A DNA stretch of 64,000 nucleotides from Deinococcus hopiensis KR-140 (lineage in GTDB: Bacteria; Deinococcota; Deinococci; Deinococcales; Deinococcaceae), in the NCBI GenBank assembly GCA_943327755.2, contig CALPYF020000010.1, positions 1 through 64,000 on the forward strand, given 5' to 3'. This document shows positions 16,182 to 26,885 of the stretch, one piece after another. The notes under the pieces are model-generated. The model was given only the letters and a program-made list of their open reading frames with translations, was not told the origin of the DNA and made no database searches. The translations under genes were made by a program, and so were the position numbers. The first letter of the stretch is position 1. The number at the start of each line of letters is the position of its first letter.

Positions 16182-18431
16182 TTACTGGCCGACGGTGAGG
16201 TTCACGGTGCTCAGGGGCGCGGCGGCCGCGTCACCCAGGGGGCGGACCTCGTAGGTGATCCGGCCCGCGCCGGGCTTGCTCTGGTAGCTCCAGCCGCAGG
16301 TGGCGTCCAGCGGGATGTCCTTCGTGCCGATGGTGCGCGCGCCGCGCTTGACGGTCACGCTGTACCCCTGGCCCTGGCCGACCCCGCCGAAGCGGAAGGG
16401 TTCGTTCACGGTCTGCCCGTCGGTGATGCTCAGGGTGTAGTCCCTGTCGCAGTCGGCGGCGCTGGCGTCCGCGTCGGGCGCACTGACGGTCGCCGCGACC
16501 GACCCGAGGTCCGTGCCGTCCGGGCCGCGCACCGTGTACGTGTGCGCCCCGGCGGTGGGGCTGGGCACGTCGAAGCTCCAGGCGCCATCCTCCCCGATCG
16601 TGATCTTGCCGAGGCTGGTGCCGTCCTCGAACAGTTCGACCTCCTGCCCGGCCGTGCCGGTGCCGCGCAGCGTGAACGTCCCGGCGGGCAGCGTGGCGTC
16701 CGCGGCAGGTTCGCTGATCGCGAAGGTGCCCGCAGCGGCGCCCGTGTTCGTGCCACCTGTATCGGTGCTGCCCGTGTCGGTGCTGGCGGTATCGGTGCCC
16801 GTGCTCCCGGTGCCTGCGCTGGAGTCCGTGACGTTCACCTTCAGCTCGCTGCGGCCACCGCCGCCGTCCACGCTGTACGTGTGCTCGCCGGTCGTGGGTG
16901 CGGGCAGTTCCGCCGACCACGCGCCGTCCGCGCCGACGGTGGCCTTCCCGACCTCCTGCCCCTGATCCGAGATGGTCAGTTCGGTGTTCGCGGGGCCGGT
17001 GCCGCTCATGGTGAACGGCTCGGCCGGGAGGTCCGCGCCGGACGTGGGGTTCGTCACCACGATGCTCGCCGCCTGCGCGCTGCTGGCCGGTGGAGTCACC
17101 GCGCGGTTCTGGTTCACCAGCCAGCAGCCCCCCAGCCCCAGCAGGAGCAGCAGCGGAATGATCCACCACGGGAAGCCGCCGCGCCGCCCGGTCGTGACCG
17201 GCGCCGGCGCGGGCGGTGGGGGCGGCGAGACCGGCGCCGTCGTGACGACCGGAGCGGCCGCGCGGGACAGCGCCGGCGCGGCGGGCGTGGCAGCCGTGCC
17301 CGTCAGCGCCCCGGCGCCCAGCAGCGCCCCCAGGCCGGTCAGACCGGCGGGCAGCAGACCCGGGAGGTGACCATCCACGCCACCCAGCAGCGACCGGAAG
17401 CCGGCCGCGTCCAGATTCCCGGCACGGGCACGCGCGCCCAGCAGGCCCAGCAGCATGGGCGCCATCAGGGCCAGCAGTCGTCCGGCGCTGGCGCCACTGC
17501 CGCCCAGCGCGGACCCCAGACGGCCCGTGACCATGTCGAGATTCGGGAACAGCGTCCCCAGCAGGGCGCGCCCCTGCCCCTCGACCCGGGCAGTCTCGGC
17601 CGGGTCGTCCAGCACGCGGGCGTCCAGGGTGCCGTCCGCCCCCACCAGCTCCGTGGCGCTGCGGGACAGCAGGTCCCGCGCGCCCGCGTCGGACCCGGCA
17701 CGCTGCATGAGCGCGCTCAGCAGTACCGGCAGCGCCGCCTGCGTCGCCCGGCCCGCCGCGCCGCCACTGAAACCGGCGGCCGCGCCGATCCGTTCACCGG
17801 TGCGGCCACTGAACTGGGTCCTCAGCCACTCCAGCAGGGCCGGGCCGGTCAGCGAGGCCAGATCTGCCGCCCCGAGATCCGCCGCGCCCGGAGCAGCAGG
17901 CGCCGGGTCCACCACGACGGGGGGCACGACCGGCACCACCGGTTCCGCGACGATTCCTGGGGTGGTAGCGCCCCAGCTGCCCCGCAGCTCCGCCAGCCGC
18001 GCCCCGGCCGTCCCGGACGTCAGACCGGCGCGGCCCAGCAGGCTGAGAAGCAGCGGCAGGGTCATCTGCGTCAGGTGCGCCGCGTTGGCTTCCGAAACCC
18101 CGGCCTGGCCCGCCACCTGCCCGGGCAGGACCGCCGCCTGATCACCCAGCAGGGCGGGCAAGAGCAGTTCCCCGGCCTGCTGGAGGTTCGCCGCGCCGTC
18201 CGGTTCGTTCAGGGCGGCCGGCACACTCTCGAAAGTGGGAAGGCTGGCGGTCGCCTCGGCCACGTACGCCGCTGCGGGCGTTCCGTCCTGCGCGGCCAGC
18301 GCGTCCAGCTGCAGCGGCAGCGCAGCGTCCAGCGCGCGGCGGGTCTCCTGTGGGTCCAGTCCGGCGGCGCGGCCCAGCTGGACGGTCGCCTGATCGTCGA
18401 AGAAAGCGTGCAGCAGTTCAGTGAAATTCAT
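16182..18431 (-). CDS. DUF937-type protein with one membrane segment and C-terminal Ig-like domains
   Basis: A 749-residue three-part protein. Residues 1 to ~390 are Ala/Leu-rich helices resembling repeated DUF937 units (for example 'LLLPALLGDQAAVLPGQVAGQAGVSEANAAHLTQMTLPLLLSLLG'-like blocks, shown here only in outline). A single hydrophobic helix near residue 425 (WWIIPLLLLLGLGGC) follows a Pro-rich linker. Beyond it come three or four Ig-like repeats ending in 'GEHTYSV' or 'GAHTYTV', separated by a Thr/Gly/Ser-rich linker. The topology suggests a cytoplasmic N-terminus and an exported adhesive or envelope-binding C-terminus. AGGAGG precedes the ATG. No catalytic motif is visible. Confidence 0.75.
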   Translation of the reverse strand: MNFTELLHAFFDDQATVQLGRAAGLDPQETRRALDAALPLQLDALAAQDGTPAAAYVAEATASLPTFESVPAALNEPDGAANLQQAGELLLPALLGDQAAVLPGQVAGQAGVSEANAAHLTQMTLPLLLSLLGRAGLTSGTAGARLAELRGSWGATTPGIVAEPVVPVVPPVVVDPAPAAPGAADLGAADLASLTGPALLEWLRTQFSGRTGERIGAAAGFSGGAAGRATQAALPVLLSALMQRAGSDAGARDLLSRSATELVGADGTLDARVLDDPAETARVEGQGRALLGTLFPNLDMVTGRLGSALGGSGASAGRLLALMAPMLLGLLGARARAGNLDAAGFRSLLGGVDGHLPGLLPAGLTGLGALLGAGALTGTAATPAAPALSRAAAPVVTTAPVSPPPPPAPAPVTTGRRGGFPWWIIPLLLLLGLGGCWLVNQNRAVTPPASSAQAASIVVTNPTSGADLPAEPFTMSGTGPANTELTISDQGQEVGKATVGADGAWSAELPAPTTGEHTYSVDGGGGRSELKVNVTDSSAGTGSTGTDTASTDTGSTDTGGTNTGAAAGTFAISEPAADATLPAGTFTLRGTGTAGQEVELFEDGTSLGKITIGEDGAWSFDVPSPTAGAHTYTVRGPDGTDLGSVAATVSAPDADASAADCDRDYTLSITDGQTVNEPFRFGGVGQGQGYSVTVKRGARTIGTKDIPLDATCGWSYQSKPGAGRITYEVRPLGDAAAAPLSTVNLTVGQ

Positions 18432-18819
18432 GGGGCCTCCTGGTCAGCGCCAGCCCGGCCTGCGCCCTGCCGCACCCGCATGGTCGCGTCCGATCAGGGG
18501 AGGTTGTGCCGGATGAGGCCACCGTACCACCCCCCCCGGAGCCCCCGTCAGGCGCCGGAATTCACGGTTCCTTGACCCGCCCCCGCCGTCACGACCGGCC
18601 CGGGTGCCCGCCCCGCATGACCTGCGGCCACTGCCCGCACGGATCGGTCGGGGACACGAGGGGCACATCCTCTGGCGTGCAGCGGCTGGCCGTTCGGCAG
18701 GTCGTGAACAGCCCTGAAGACCACGCGGAGCCCCAAGCCACACATAATCCAGTCCGGTGAGATCCGACGGGGGCGGAGCGTCCGTCACGGCCCACTCCGC
18801 CCCCTGTCACAGTCCGGGG
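18432..18819. other. Non-coding stretch between the DUF937 gene and paaZ
   Basis: No frame here has convincing coding character. The only clear element is the hairpin at its right end. The left end must hold the promoter of the DUF937 gene, but I could not pick a confident -10. Confidence 0.5.
18769..18804 (-). terminator. Hairpin after paaZ
   Basis: GGGGGCGGAG and CTCCGCCCCC form a perfect 10-bp stem 15 bp beyond the paaZ stop codon. No T-run follows. Confidence 0.55.
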
Positions 18820-20919
<2,100 letters not shown>

Positions 20920-20957
20920 AGACGTTCCTCCAGTTGAACAGCCAGTTCCACGCGGCA

Positions 20958-21311
20958 TCAGGCGTAGGTGTCGAACTCCCACTGCATCCGCCGGGCCAGT
21001 TGTACCGCCACGATGTCCCAGGTCTCACCGACACAACGCGAGACCATCCGCTGCAAGACCTGCACGATCTCTACCCGATTGAATTCCTCCACGATGAGCA
21101 GATCCCAGCACCACACGAACCCCTGCGACGCGCACTCCCGCCTCAGCCAGTCCGGCGAACAGACCGTCAGACTGAAGGAATCCGACGCATCCCCACCTAC
21201 AGGCCCGATATAAAGCCGAAGGTCTACCCTGAAATCCGCAGGATGCTCCGGCACGAAACTCTCGAACGCCGAATGATCGGCCAGCGAGATCAATTTCAGC
21301 TCAGCAATCAT
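20958..21311 (-). CDS. Imm8-like immunity family protein
   Basis: A 117-residue protein with features I associate with the Imm8 family: 'FRVDLRLYIGPVGGDASDSFSLTVCSPDWL', a central LIVEEFNRVEIVQVLQ segment, and the C-terminal 'WEFDTYA'. Imm8 proteins are predicted immunity proteins of contact-dependent polymorphic toxins, though many are orphans. No toxin is adjacent. It is divergent from map with only 32 bp between the start codons, and it precedes paaZ on the same strand. GGGGAG precedes the ATG. Base composition is a little lower in G+C than neighbours. Confidence 0.68.
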   Translation of the reverse strand: MIAELKLISLADHSAFESFVPEHPADFRVDLRLYIGPVGGDASDSFSLTVCSPDWLRRECASQGFVWCWDLLIVEEFNRVEIVQVLQRMVSRCVGETWDIVAVQLARRMQWEFDTYA

Positions 21312-21343
21312 CCAACTCCCCGACCGAGCGCCTACACTGCCGC

Positions 21344-22087
21344 ATGACGATCACCACACAGCGTGAACTCGACGGCATGACCCTCGCCGGGAAGGTCGTC
21401 GCCCGCACCCTGGACGCCCTGCGCGCCGCCGTCGAATCGGGCGTCACGCCCGCCGAGCTGGACGCGCTGGCCGGGCAGGTGTTCGCGGGGTTCGGGGCGT
21501 TCTCCGCGCCGCGTGCCGAGTACGGCGCGCCCGTGAACGTGTTCATCAGCGTGAACGACGACATCGTCCACGGCCTGCCCACCACCCGCCCGCTTCAGGC
21601 AGGGGACGTGGTGTGCATCGACGTCACGCCGAACGTCGGCGGGTTCGTCGCGGACGCCGCCATCACCGTCGCCGTGCCACCCGTCTCCCCCACCGCCACC
21701 CGCCTCATCGAGGCCGCCGAGGCGGCCCTGGCACGCGGCCTGAACGCCGCCCGCGCCGGACAACCCCTGAACGGCATCGGGCGCGCCATCCACACCGAAG
21801 TTCAGCGCCGGGGCTTCACGCTCCTGCCGGAACTCCAGGGGCACGGCGTGGGCCGCGCCATCCACGAGAAACCCGACGTCCCGAACTACTACCGCCCTGC
21901 GCTGAGACAACCGCTGCACGAGGGGCTCGTGATCGCCGTGGAACCCATGATCAGCACCGGCAAGAGCCCCCGCGTCCGCACCCGCCGCGACGGCTGGACG
22001 CTCGCCACCACCGACGGCGGCCTCGCCGCCCACGTCGAACACACCATCATGATCACCAGAGGGAAACCAGTGATATTGACGGCCTAA
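21344..22087 (+). CDS. map: Type I methionine aminopeptidase
   Basis: A 247-residue enzyme that removes the N-terminal Met from nascent proteins. The five metal ligands can be placed: Asp in VVCIDVTPNV, Asp in FVADAAITVAV, His in LQGHGVGRAIHEKP, Glu in IAVEPMI and Glu in HVEHTIMI. The substrate-pocket segment 'YGAPVNVFISVNDDIVHGLP' replaces the more usual 'YPASICTSVNEEVVHGIP' but keeps VND and VHG. TACACT ends 5 nt before the ATG. It ends 40 bp before the A+T-rich island. Confidence 0.93.
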   Translation: MTITTQRELDGMTLAGKVVARTLDALRAAVESGVTPAELDALAGQVFAGFGAFSAPRAEYGAPVNVFISVNDDIVHGLPTTRPLQAGDVVCIDVTPNVGGFVADAAITVAVPPVSPTATRLIEAAEAALARGLNAARAGQPLNGIGRAIHTEVQRRGFTLLPELQGHGVGRAIHEKPDVPNYYRPALRQPLHEGLVIAVEPMISTGKSPRVRTRRDGWTLATTDGGLAAHVEHTIMITRGKPVILTA

Positions 22088-22127
22088 ATACCAACAGAGA
22101 AATCTATTTCTATTTTTTCCACGCCGC

Positions 22128-22346
22128 TCATAACCCGGCATTATGCATATTGATTTTGAATATGGCGAAGATAGCCAAGCCCACAGCAGGAATAGTAAGC
22201 AAGAGGCCACAGCATTTCCAAGATTGCCCGCGCGCAACGAGATCTTCATCAGACCTTCTCTCGCCCAGCCAAGTCATTATGTAGCCCGGAGCGGAAAGTA
22301 AGAAATATATACCAAATATCAAGGCTATAGCAAAAACTTTTATCAA
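22128..22346 (-). CDS. Small membrane protein in an A+T-rich island, 72 aa
   Basis: About 72 residues with two hydrophobic segments (residues ~1-27, with LSAPGYIMTWL, and ~44-66). The family is not recognised. The start is a TTG overlapping the stop of the upstream lipoprotein gene (TTGA), with AAGGGG a little upstream; both imply co-translation. Codons such as AAA, ATA and AAT are frequent, unlike the rest of the window. It is probably a horizontally acquired partner of the lipoprotein. Confidence 0.6.
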   Translation of the reverse strand: MIKVFAIALIFGIYFLLSAPGYIMTWLGERRSDEDLVARGQSWKCCGLLLTIPAVGLAIFAIFKINMHNAGL

Positions 22347-23020
22347 AGACTATCCGTCCCCTTTTTATAACGCCGTTCATATTCCTTATTCCATCTACTG
22401 GACGAGTAAGTGAGGTAGATCAGGAGCTTATCTTTGACGAAAAGAGTCAGTCCGGGCCGAGAATAAGACTGCCCATCATCTTGATCTAAAACATAATTAG
22501 TCCACCATTCAGTATTATATGTAGCCTTACCCAATCTAATCGCCTGCGTCTCGTATCCGTCACCCTCCTTATATGGCTCGTCGAAATGCTTTTCGGATTC
22601 AGTCGGCTCGCCGTATTTCTGAACCAAGCTCTCAAGAATAATTTCATATTTCTGAAAAAACTTATTATCAGGTGGCTCAATTATATGCTGTATTCTTACA
22701 AGCTTACCTAATTCATTAAATTGCGTATAAGTAGTAGTATCTTCTTGCGCAATCTCACCACTGAATATTAGATCACCCTCTTCATTCTGCTCAACAAACT
22801 TGAATCCCTGTCCATTCATGCTCGTCTTCACAGCATTTTTATTGCTACCCCAAGGTATTTTCGCATACAAGTATTGATCGGGCTTGGTTTTCAACAGAGC
22901 GTCTTTCTCTGATTCGCCTGTCTGCTCCTCAGTTGTCGTCGATCCGCTAGGGCTACATGCGATCATGAACAGGCTAATACACAACGCTGGGACGAACCGC
23001 ATGAGATCGTTTTTTCGCAT
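22343..23020 (-). CDS. Predicted lipoprotein in an A+T-rich island, 225 aa
   Basis: Starting at the ATG at 23020, the first ~22 residues make a lipoprotein signal ending in FMIAC, where the Cys would be lipidated. The mature protein has a charged low-complexity linker (SGSTTTEEQTGESEKDALL), then a domain beginning YAKIPWGSNKNAVKTSM that resembles a widespread uncharacterised 'IPWG' periplasmic domain. No catalytic motif is evident. An ATG at 23002 or a TTG at 23071 are alternative starts. The gene begins 28 bp after paaD stops. Strongly A+T-rich codon use suggests recent acquisition. Confidence 0.68.
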   Translation of the reverse strand: MRKNDLMRFVPALCISLFMIACSPSGSTTTEEQTGESEKDALLKTKPDQYLYAKIPWGSNKNAVKTSMNGQGFKFVEQNEEGDLIFSGEIAQEDTTTYTQFNELGKLVRIQHIIEPPDNKFFQKYEIILESLVQKYGEPTESEKHFDEPYKEGDGYETQAIRLGKATYNTEWWTNYVLDQDDGQSYSRPGLTLFVKDKLLIYLTYSSSRWNKEYERRYKKGTDSL

Positions 23021-23048
23021 TAATCGTAGGCTACCAGGGGATAGAGCA

Positions 23049-23585
23049 CTAGACACTCTTAAATGCCTCAAACGGTTCGCGGCAGTTGTCGCACACGTAC
23101 ATGCGTTTGCAGAGCGTCGGCCCGAAGCTGGCGGTCATGCGGACGTTCAGGCTGCCGCAGCGGGGGCAGCGGGTGGGTTCCGCGTCCAGCTGAATCAGCT
23201 GCCCTTCCCCGGTGGGGGCGGGGGGCGCGATGCCGTACTGCCGCAGCCGCTCCCGCGCGTCGTCGCCTATCCAGTCGGTCGTCCACGGGGGCGTGAGGGT
23301 GCTGCGCACCTCGACATCCGTCACGCCCAAGTCGCGCACGGCCTGCTCGATGCTGTCCCGGATGACGTGCAGGGCGGGGCAGCCGCTGAAGGTGGGCGTG
23401 AACGTCACCGTCACGCGCCCCGCGTCGCTCACGGTCACGTCCCGCACCATGCCCATATCCGTGATGCTCACGACGGGAATCTCGGGGTCTGGGACGCTGG
23501 CGAGCGCGGCCCAGACGGCAGATGGCTGAATGCTGATGGCCGATGGCGCAGGTCGCCCTGCCTTCTGCCTTCCGCCTTCTGCCAT
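23049..23585 (-). CDS. paaD: Phenylacetyl-CoA epoxidase assembly factor PaaD, N-terminus derived from a repeat
   Basis: The protein has a DUF59-type domain (PDPEIPVVSITDMGMVRDV, then TPTFSGCPALHVI) and a C-terminal zinc-ribbon-like part with CPRC and CDNC pairs. PaaD helps assemble the Fe centre of the PaaABC(E) epoxidase. The native domain starts around VWAALASVPDPE. The in-frame ATG at 23585 lies in a palindromic repeat, so residues 1 to ~22 (MAEGGRQKAGRPAPSAISIQ...) are encoded by repeat DNA. It starts 8 bp after the paaC stop. The alternative far-upstream start overlaps paaC and is not credible. Confidence 0.85.
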   Translation of the reverse strand: MAEGGRQKAGRPAPSAISIQPSAVWAALASVPDPEIPVVSITDMGMVRDVTVSDAGRVTVTFTPTFSGCPALHVIRDSIEQAVRDLGVTDVEVRSTLTPPWTTDWIGDDARERLRQYGIAPPAPTGEGQLIQLDAEPTRCPRCGSLNVRMTASFGPTLCKRMYVCDNCREPFEAFKSV

Positions 23586-23590
23586 CCGCC
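23518..23590. repeat. Palindromic repeat inserted at the paaC/paaD junction
   Basis: The element is bounded by GGCAGATGGC on the left and GCCATCCGCC on the right, and it holds internal tandem runs of GATGGC-like and CTTCTGCC-like units. It begins after the paaC stop codon and continues into the paaD reading frame without a frameshift. Confidence 0.65.
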
Positions 23591-23593
23591 TGT

Positions 23594-24376
23594 TCACCAG
23601 ACCTCGGCGTCGGGGTGTTGCCGGGCGACGCTCTGCATCTCTTCCAGCAGCGGGGCTAGGTGGTGGGTGTGCGTGTCGCGGCCGGGCTGGGTCGTGGGGG
23701 CGTCGGGGAGGGTGAGGCCGCACTTGTCCACGAGGTGCCGGGTGACGAGGTCGGTCCAGCGGGCGTGCACGGCGTTCAGGTCGGGGAGGATGCCCGCTGC
23801 GGTCAGTTCCGCTTCACCTTCGACGGGTTGGAAGAGTTGCGCGGCATGCGGCCACAGTTCCGTCAGGGCGGCCTGGGTGCGGCGTTCGCTCTCGGGCGTG
23901 CCGAGAGCGAGGCGTTCTACCCACAGCGCGGTGTGCTGCACGTGGAATTTCTCCTCACGCACGGCCTTCGCGGCGATTTCTGCCAGGGGCGCGTAGGTGC
24001 TGCGGGTGGCGGCCTCCAGCCACAGGGCTTCGGCGGTGTCGTACAGGAACTGCCGGACCATCGTGAACGCCCAGTCGCCTTTCGGGAGTTCCACGAGGCG
24101 GGTGTTGCGGTAGTCGTCCGGGCCGCGCCAGAACGCGACCCGGTCGGGGTCGCTGCCGCCGAGGGTCTGCGCGAGGCTCAGGTACAGTCCGGCGTGCCCG
24201 AGTTCGTCCTGCGCGATGTTCGCCAGTGCGATGTCCTCTTCGAGGATGGGGGCGTGCCCGGTCCACTCGCCGTCCCGGTGGGCGAGGATGATCTCGTCGT
24301 CGGCTAGGACCGTGAGTTTCAGCAGGAGCGCCTGGGTCTGCGTGTCGGTGAGGTGGGTTGTAGGAGTGGTGGTCAT
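23594..24376 (-). CDS. paaC: Phenylacetyl-CoA epoxidase subunit PaaC
   Basis: A 260-residue ferritin-fold subunit. In the PaaABC complex PaaC is the structural partner of the catalytic PaaA and supports epoxidation of phenylacetyl-CoA to the 1,2-epoxide. The motif LANIAQDELGHAGLYLSLAQTL and 'EEKFHVQHTALWV' retain the family signature around what was once a di-iron site. Its start overlaps the paaB stop by 4 bp (ATGA), so the two are translationally linked. paaD follows after 8 bp. PaaE, the reductase, is not in this window. Confidence 0.94.
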   Translation of the reverse strand: MTTTPTTHLTDTQTQALLLKLTVLADDEIILAHRDGEWTGHAPILEEDIALANIAQDELGHAGLYLSLAQTLGGSDPDRVAFWRGPDDYRNTRLVELPKGDWAFTMVRQFLYDTAEALWLEAATRSTYAPLAEIAAKAVREEKFHVQHTALWVERLALGTPESERRTQAALTELWPHAAQLFQPVEGEAELTAAGILPDLNAVHARWTDLVTRHLVDKCGLTLPDAPTTQPGRDTHTHHLAPLLEEMQSVARQHPDAEVW

Positions 24377-24963
24377 GCGCCTTCCTCGCTGGCGGCGCGG
24401 CCCGGCATCAGCCCGGCGCGTTTCAGTTCGCCGACGTGCCGGCCGATCACGCCGTAGTGCTGCTGCTGCTTGTACGTCTTGTCCTTCGCGGGGGCGAACC
24501 AGCTCTCGACGGTGCCGGGGTCCTCGTCCGTGCGAACGACCGCCGACTCCGGGAAGACCATCCAGGCGAGCACGTCGGGGTGCAGGCTCTGCGCCTGCCG
24601 CAGCGCGTCGCCAGGGCCATCGGCGGTCACGGTCCCGCTGAGATCCACGAACGTCATGCTGCGCTTGTTCGTGCGTTTCACGCCCACGTGGTACGTCCCG
24701 GCCTCGCCGGGCGAGTCCAGCAGCGCGGGGTGAGTGGCGAGTTCCTCGGGCGTGGCGGTCAGGATGTCGTCCTCACGCACGCACCAGAGGCTCACGGCCG
24801 CCGGACGGCGCACGAACACGTTCCGTGCCGTCACCAGCGCATGCGGCGGATCGCCCGCGTGCACGCTCCCCACCGCCTGATGCGGGCGGTTCGGGGCATC
24901 CTGCTTGAACACCTCCCAGCGCGGCCACTGCGTATCGGAGGACAGGAATTGAGATTGAGTCAT
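24373..24963 (-). CDS. paaB: Phenylacetyl-CoA epoxidase subunit PaaB
   Basis: A 196-residue subunit that bridges PaaAC heterodimers in the epoxidase. 'WPRWEVFKQDAPNRPHQAVGSVHAGDPPHAL' and NVFVRRPAAVSLW match PaaB. The protein is longer than the ~95-residue E. coli PaaB; residues ~105-196 add 'WFAPAKDKTYKQQQHYGVIGRHVGELKRAGL', a long form seen in Deinococcota and other lineages. AAAGGA precedes the ATG. It is separated from paaA by a ~100-bp palindromic repeat. Confidence 0.9.
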   Translation of the reverse strand: MTQSQFLSSDTQWPRWEVFKQDAPNRPHQAVGSVHAGDPPHALVTARNVFVRRPAAVSLWCVREDDILTATPEELATHPALLDSPGEAGTYHVGVKRTNKRSMTFVDLSGTVTADGPGDALRQAQSLHPDVLAWMVFPESAVVRTDEDPGTVESWFAPAKDKTYKQQQHYGVIGRHVGELKRAGLMPGRAASEEGA

Positions 24964-24992
24964 GGGTGAGGTTCCTTTCTGGGCTAGGGGCG

Positions 24993-25091
24993 ACCCCTCA
25001 GTCCGCTGCGCGGCCAGCTCCCCTCAAGGGGAGCCAACCATCACACTGGCTCCCCTCTAAGGGGAGCTGTCAGCGAAGCTGACTGAGGGGT
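24993..25091. repeat. Long palindromic repeat between paaA and paaB
   Basis: Outer arms ACCCCTCAGTC and GACTGAGGGGT are perfect inverted copies. Inner hairpins pair CTCCCCTCAAGGGGAG and CTCCCCTCTAAGGGGAG, with an ATCACACTGG spacer at the centre. It ends one base before the paaA stop codon (25092), so the whole paaA-paaB gap is the element plus the paaB ribosome-binding site. It could fold in the operon mRNA. Confidence 0.75.
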
Positions 25092-26066
<975 letters not shown>

Positions 26067-26097
26067 GGGAACAACCTCCGGATGGGGACTTGCCCCC

Positions 26098-26118
26098 AGT
26101 GTACCTAACGAGCGTTAG
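26098..26118 (-). promoter_or_regulatory. paaA promoter with PaaR operator
   Basis: CTAACGAGCGTTAG at 26105-26118 fits the Thermus thermophilus PaaR consensus CNAACGNNCGTTNG exactly. On the minus strand it abuts TACACT (26103-26098), the likely -10 box of paaA, so a bound TetR-family PaaR would block RNA polymerase until phenylacetyl-CoA releases it. The operator also overlaps the thiD stop codon. A paaR gene is not in the window. Confidence 0.8.
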
Positions 26119-26885
26119 GTTGGATGTGGGGTGGGTTGCAGGGTCCACCCGGCCGCCCGGTGCCCCAGCGGGCCGTGCCCCGCGCCCAGGCCCGGCGCGG
26201 CGCGGATCGCGGCCTGAAGGTACACGTGCGCCACCCGCACCGCGTCCGGCAGGGCCAGACCATGCGCGAGGTTCGCGGTGATCGCCGCCGACAACGTGCA
26301 GCCCGTCCCGTGCGTGTGCCGCGTGTGCTGCCGCGCCGCATGCAGCGTGAGGTGGTGGCCGTGGGCGCGCAGCTCGTCCGTGACGGTCTCGCCGGGTGCA
26401 TGCCCGCCCTTCAGGAGCAGTGGCGTGGTGTCCGGCACGCCCGCCGCACGCAGGGCCGCCCACTCGGGCACGTTCGGGGTGACCAGCGTCGCCAGGGGCA
26501 GCAGCTCGTCCCGCAGGGCGTGCAGGGCGCCGTCGTCCAGCAGGGCGTCCCCGCTCTTGGCGAGCATGACCGGATCGACGACCAGCGGCAGCCCGCGGCC
26601 TCGTAGGGCGTCCGCCACGGCGCGGACCAGTCCCGCGTTGCCCAGCGCGCCCGTCTTCACCGCCGCGACCGGGAAATCGTCCACCACGGATCTCAGCTGC
26701 GCCGCGACCAGCTCTGGCGGTAGCGGATGCGCGGCCTGCACACCCCGCGTGTTCTGCGCGGTGATCAGTGTCAGGACGCTCGTGCCGTACACACCGTGCG
26801 CCTCGAAGGTCTTCAGGTCCGCCTGGATGCCCGCCCCCCCGCCGGAATCCGACCCCGCGATGGTCAGGGCGACCGGGACCGTCAC
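26115..26885 (-). CDS. thiD: Hydroxymethylpyrimidine/phosphomethylpyrimidine kinase
   Basis: A 256-residue ribokinase-fold enzyme that phosphorylates HMP and then HMP-P to HMP-PP for thiamine synthesis. Family motifs: IAGSDSGGGAGIQADLKTFEA at the N-terminus, VVDPVMLAKSGDALLDD in the middle, and HGTGCTLSAAITANLA near the C-terminus, where the anion hole and catalytic Asp equivalents lie. The start is GTG, overlapping the thiO stop by 4 bp (GTGA). It is the last gene of the thi operon; its stop codon lies inside the paa operator. Confidence 0.95.
   Translation of the reverse strand: MTVPVALTIAGSDSGGGAGIQADLKTFEAHGVYGTSVLTLITAQNTRGVQAAHPLPPELVAAQLRSVVDDFPVAAVKTGALGNAGLVRAVADALRGRGLPLVVDPVMLAKSGDALLDDGALHALRDELLPLATLVTPNVPEWAALRAAGVPDTTPLLLKGGHAPGETVTDELRAHGHHLTLHAARQHTRHTHGTGCTLSAAITANLAHGLALPDAVRVAHVYLQAAIRAAPGLGAGHGPLGHRAAGWTLQPTPHPT

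Noticed and set aside
23049..23723. paaD starting at 23723, giving 224 residues.
   Set aside because: This start would overlap paaC by 130 bp with an Arg/Pro-rich stretch; the ATG at 23585 is preferred.
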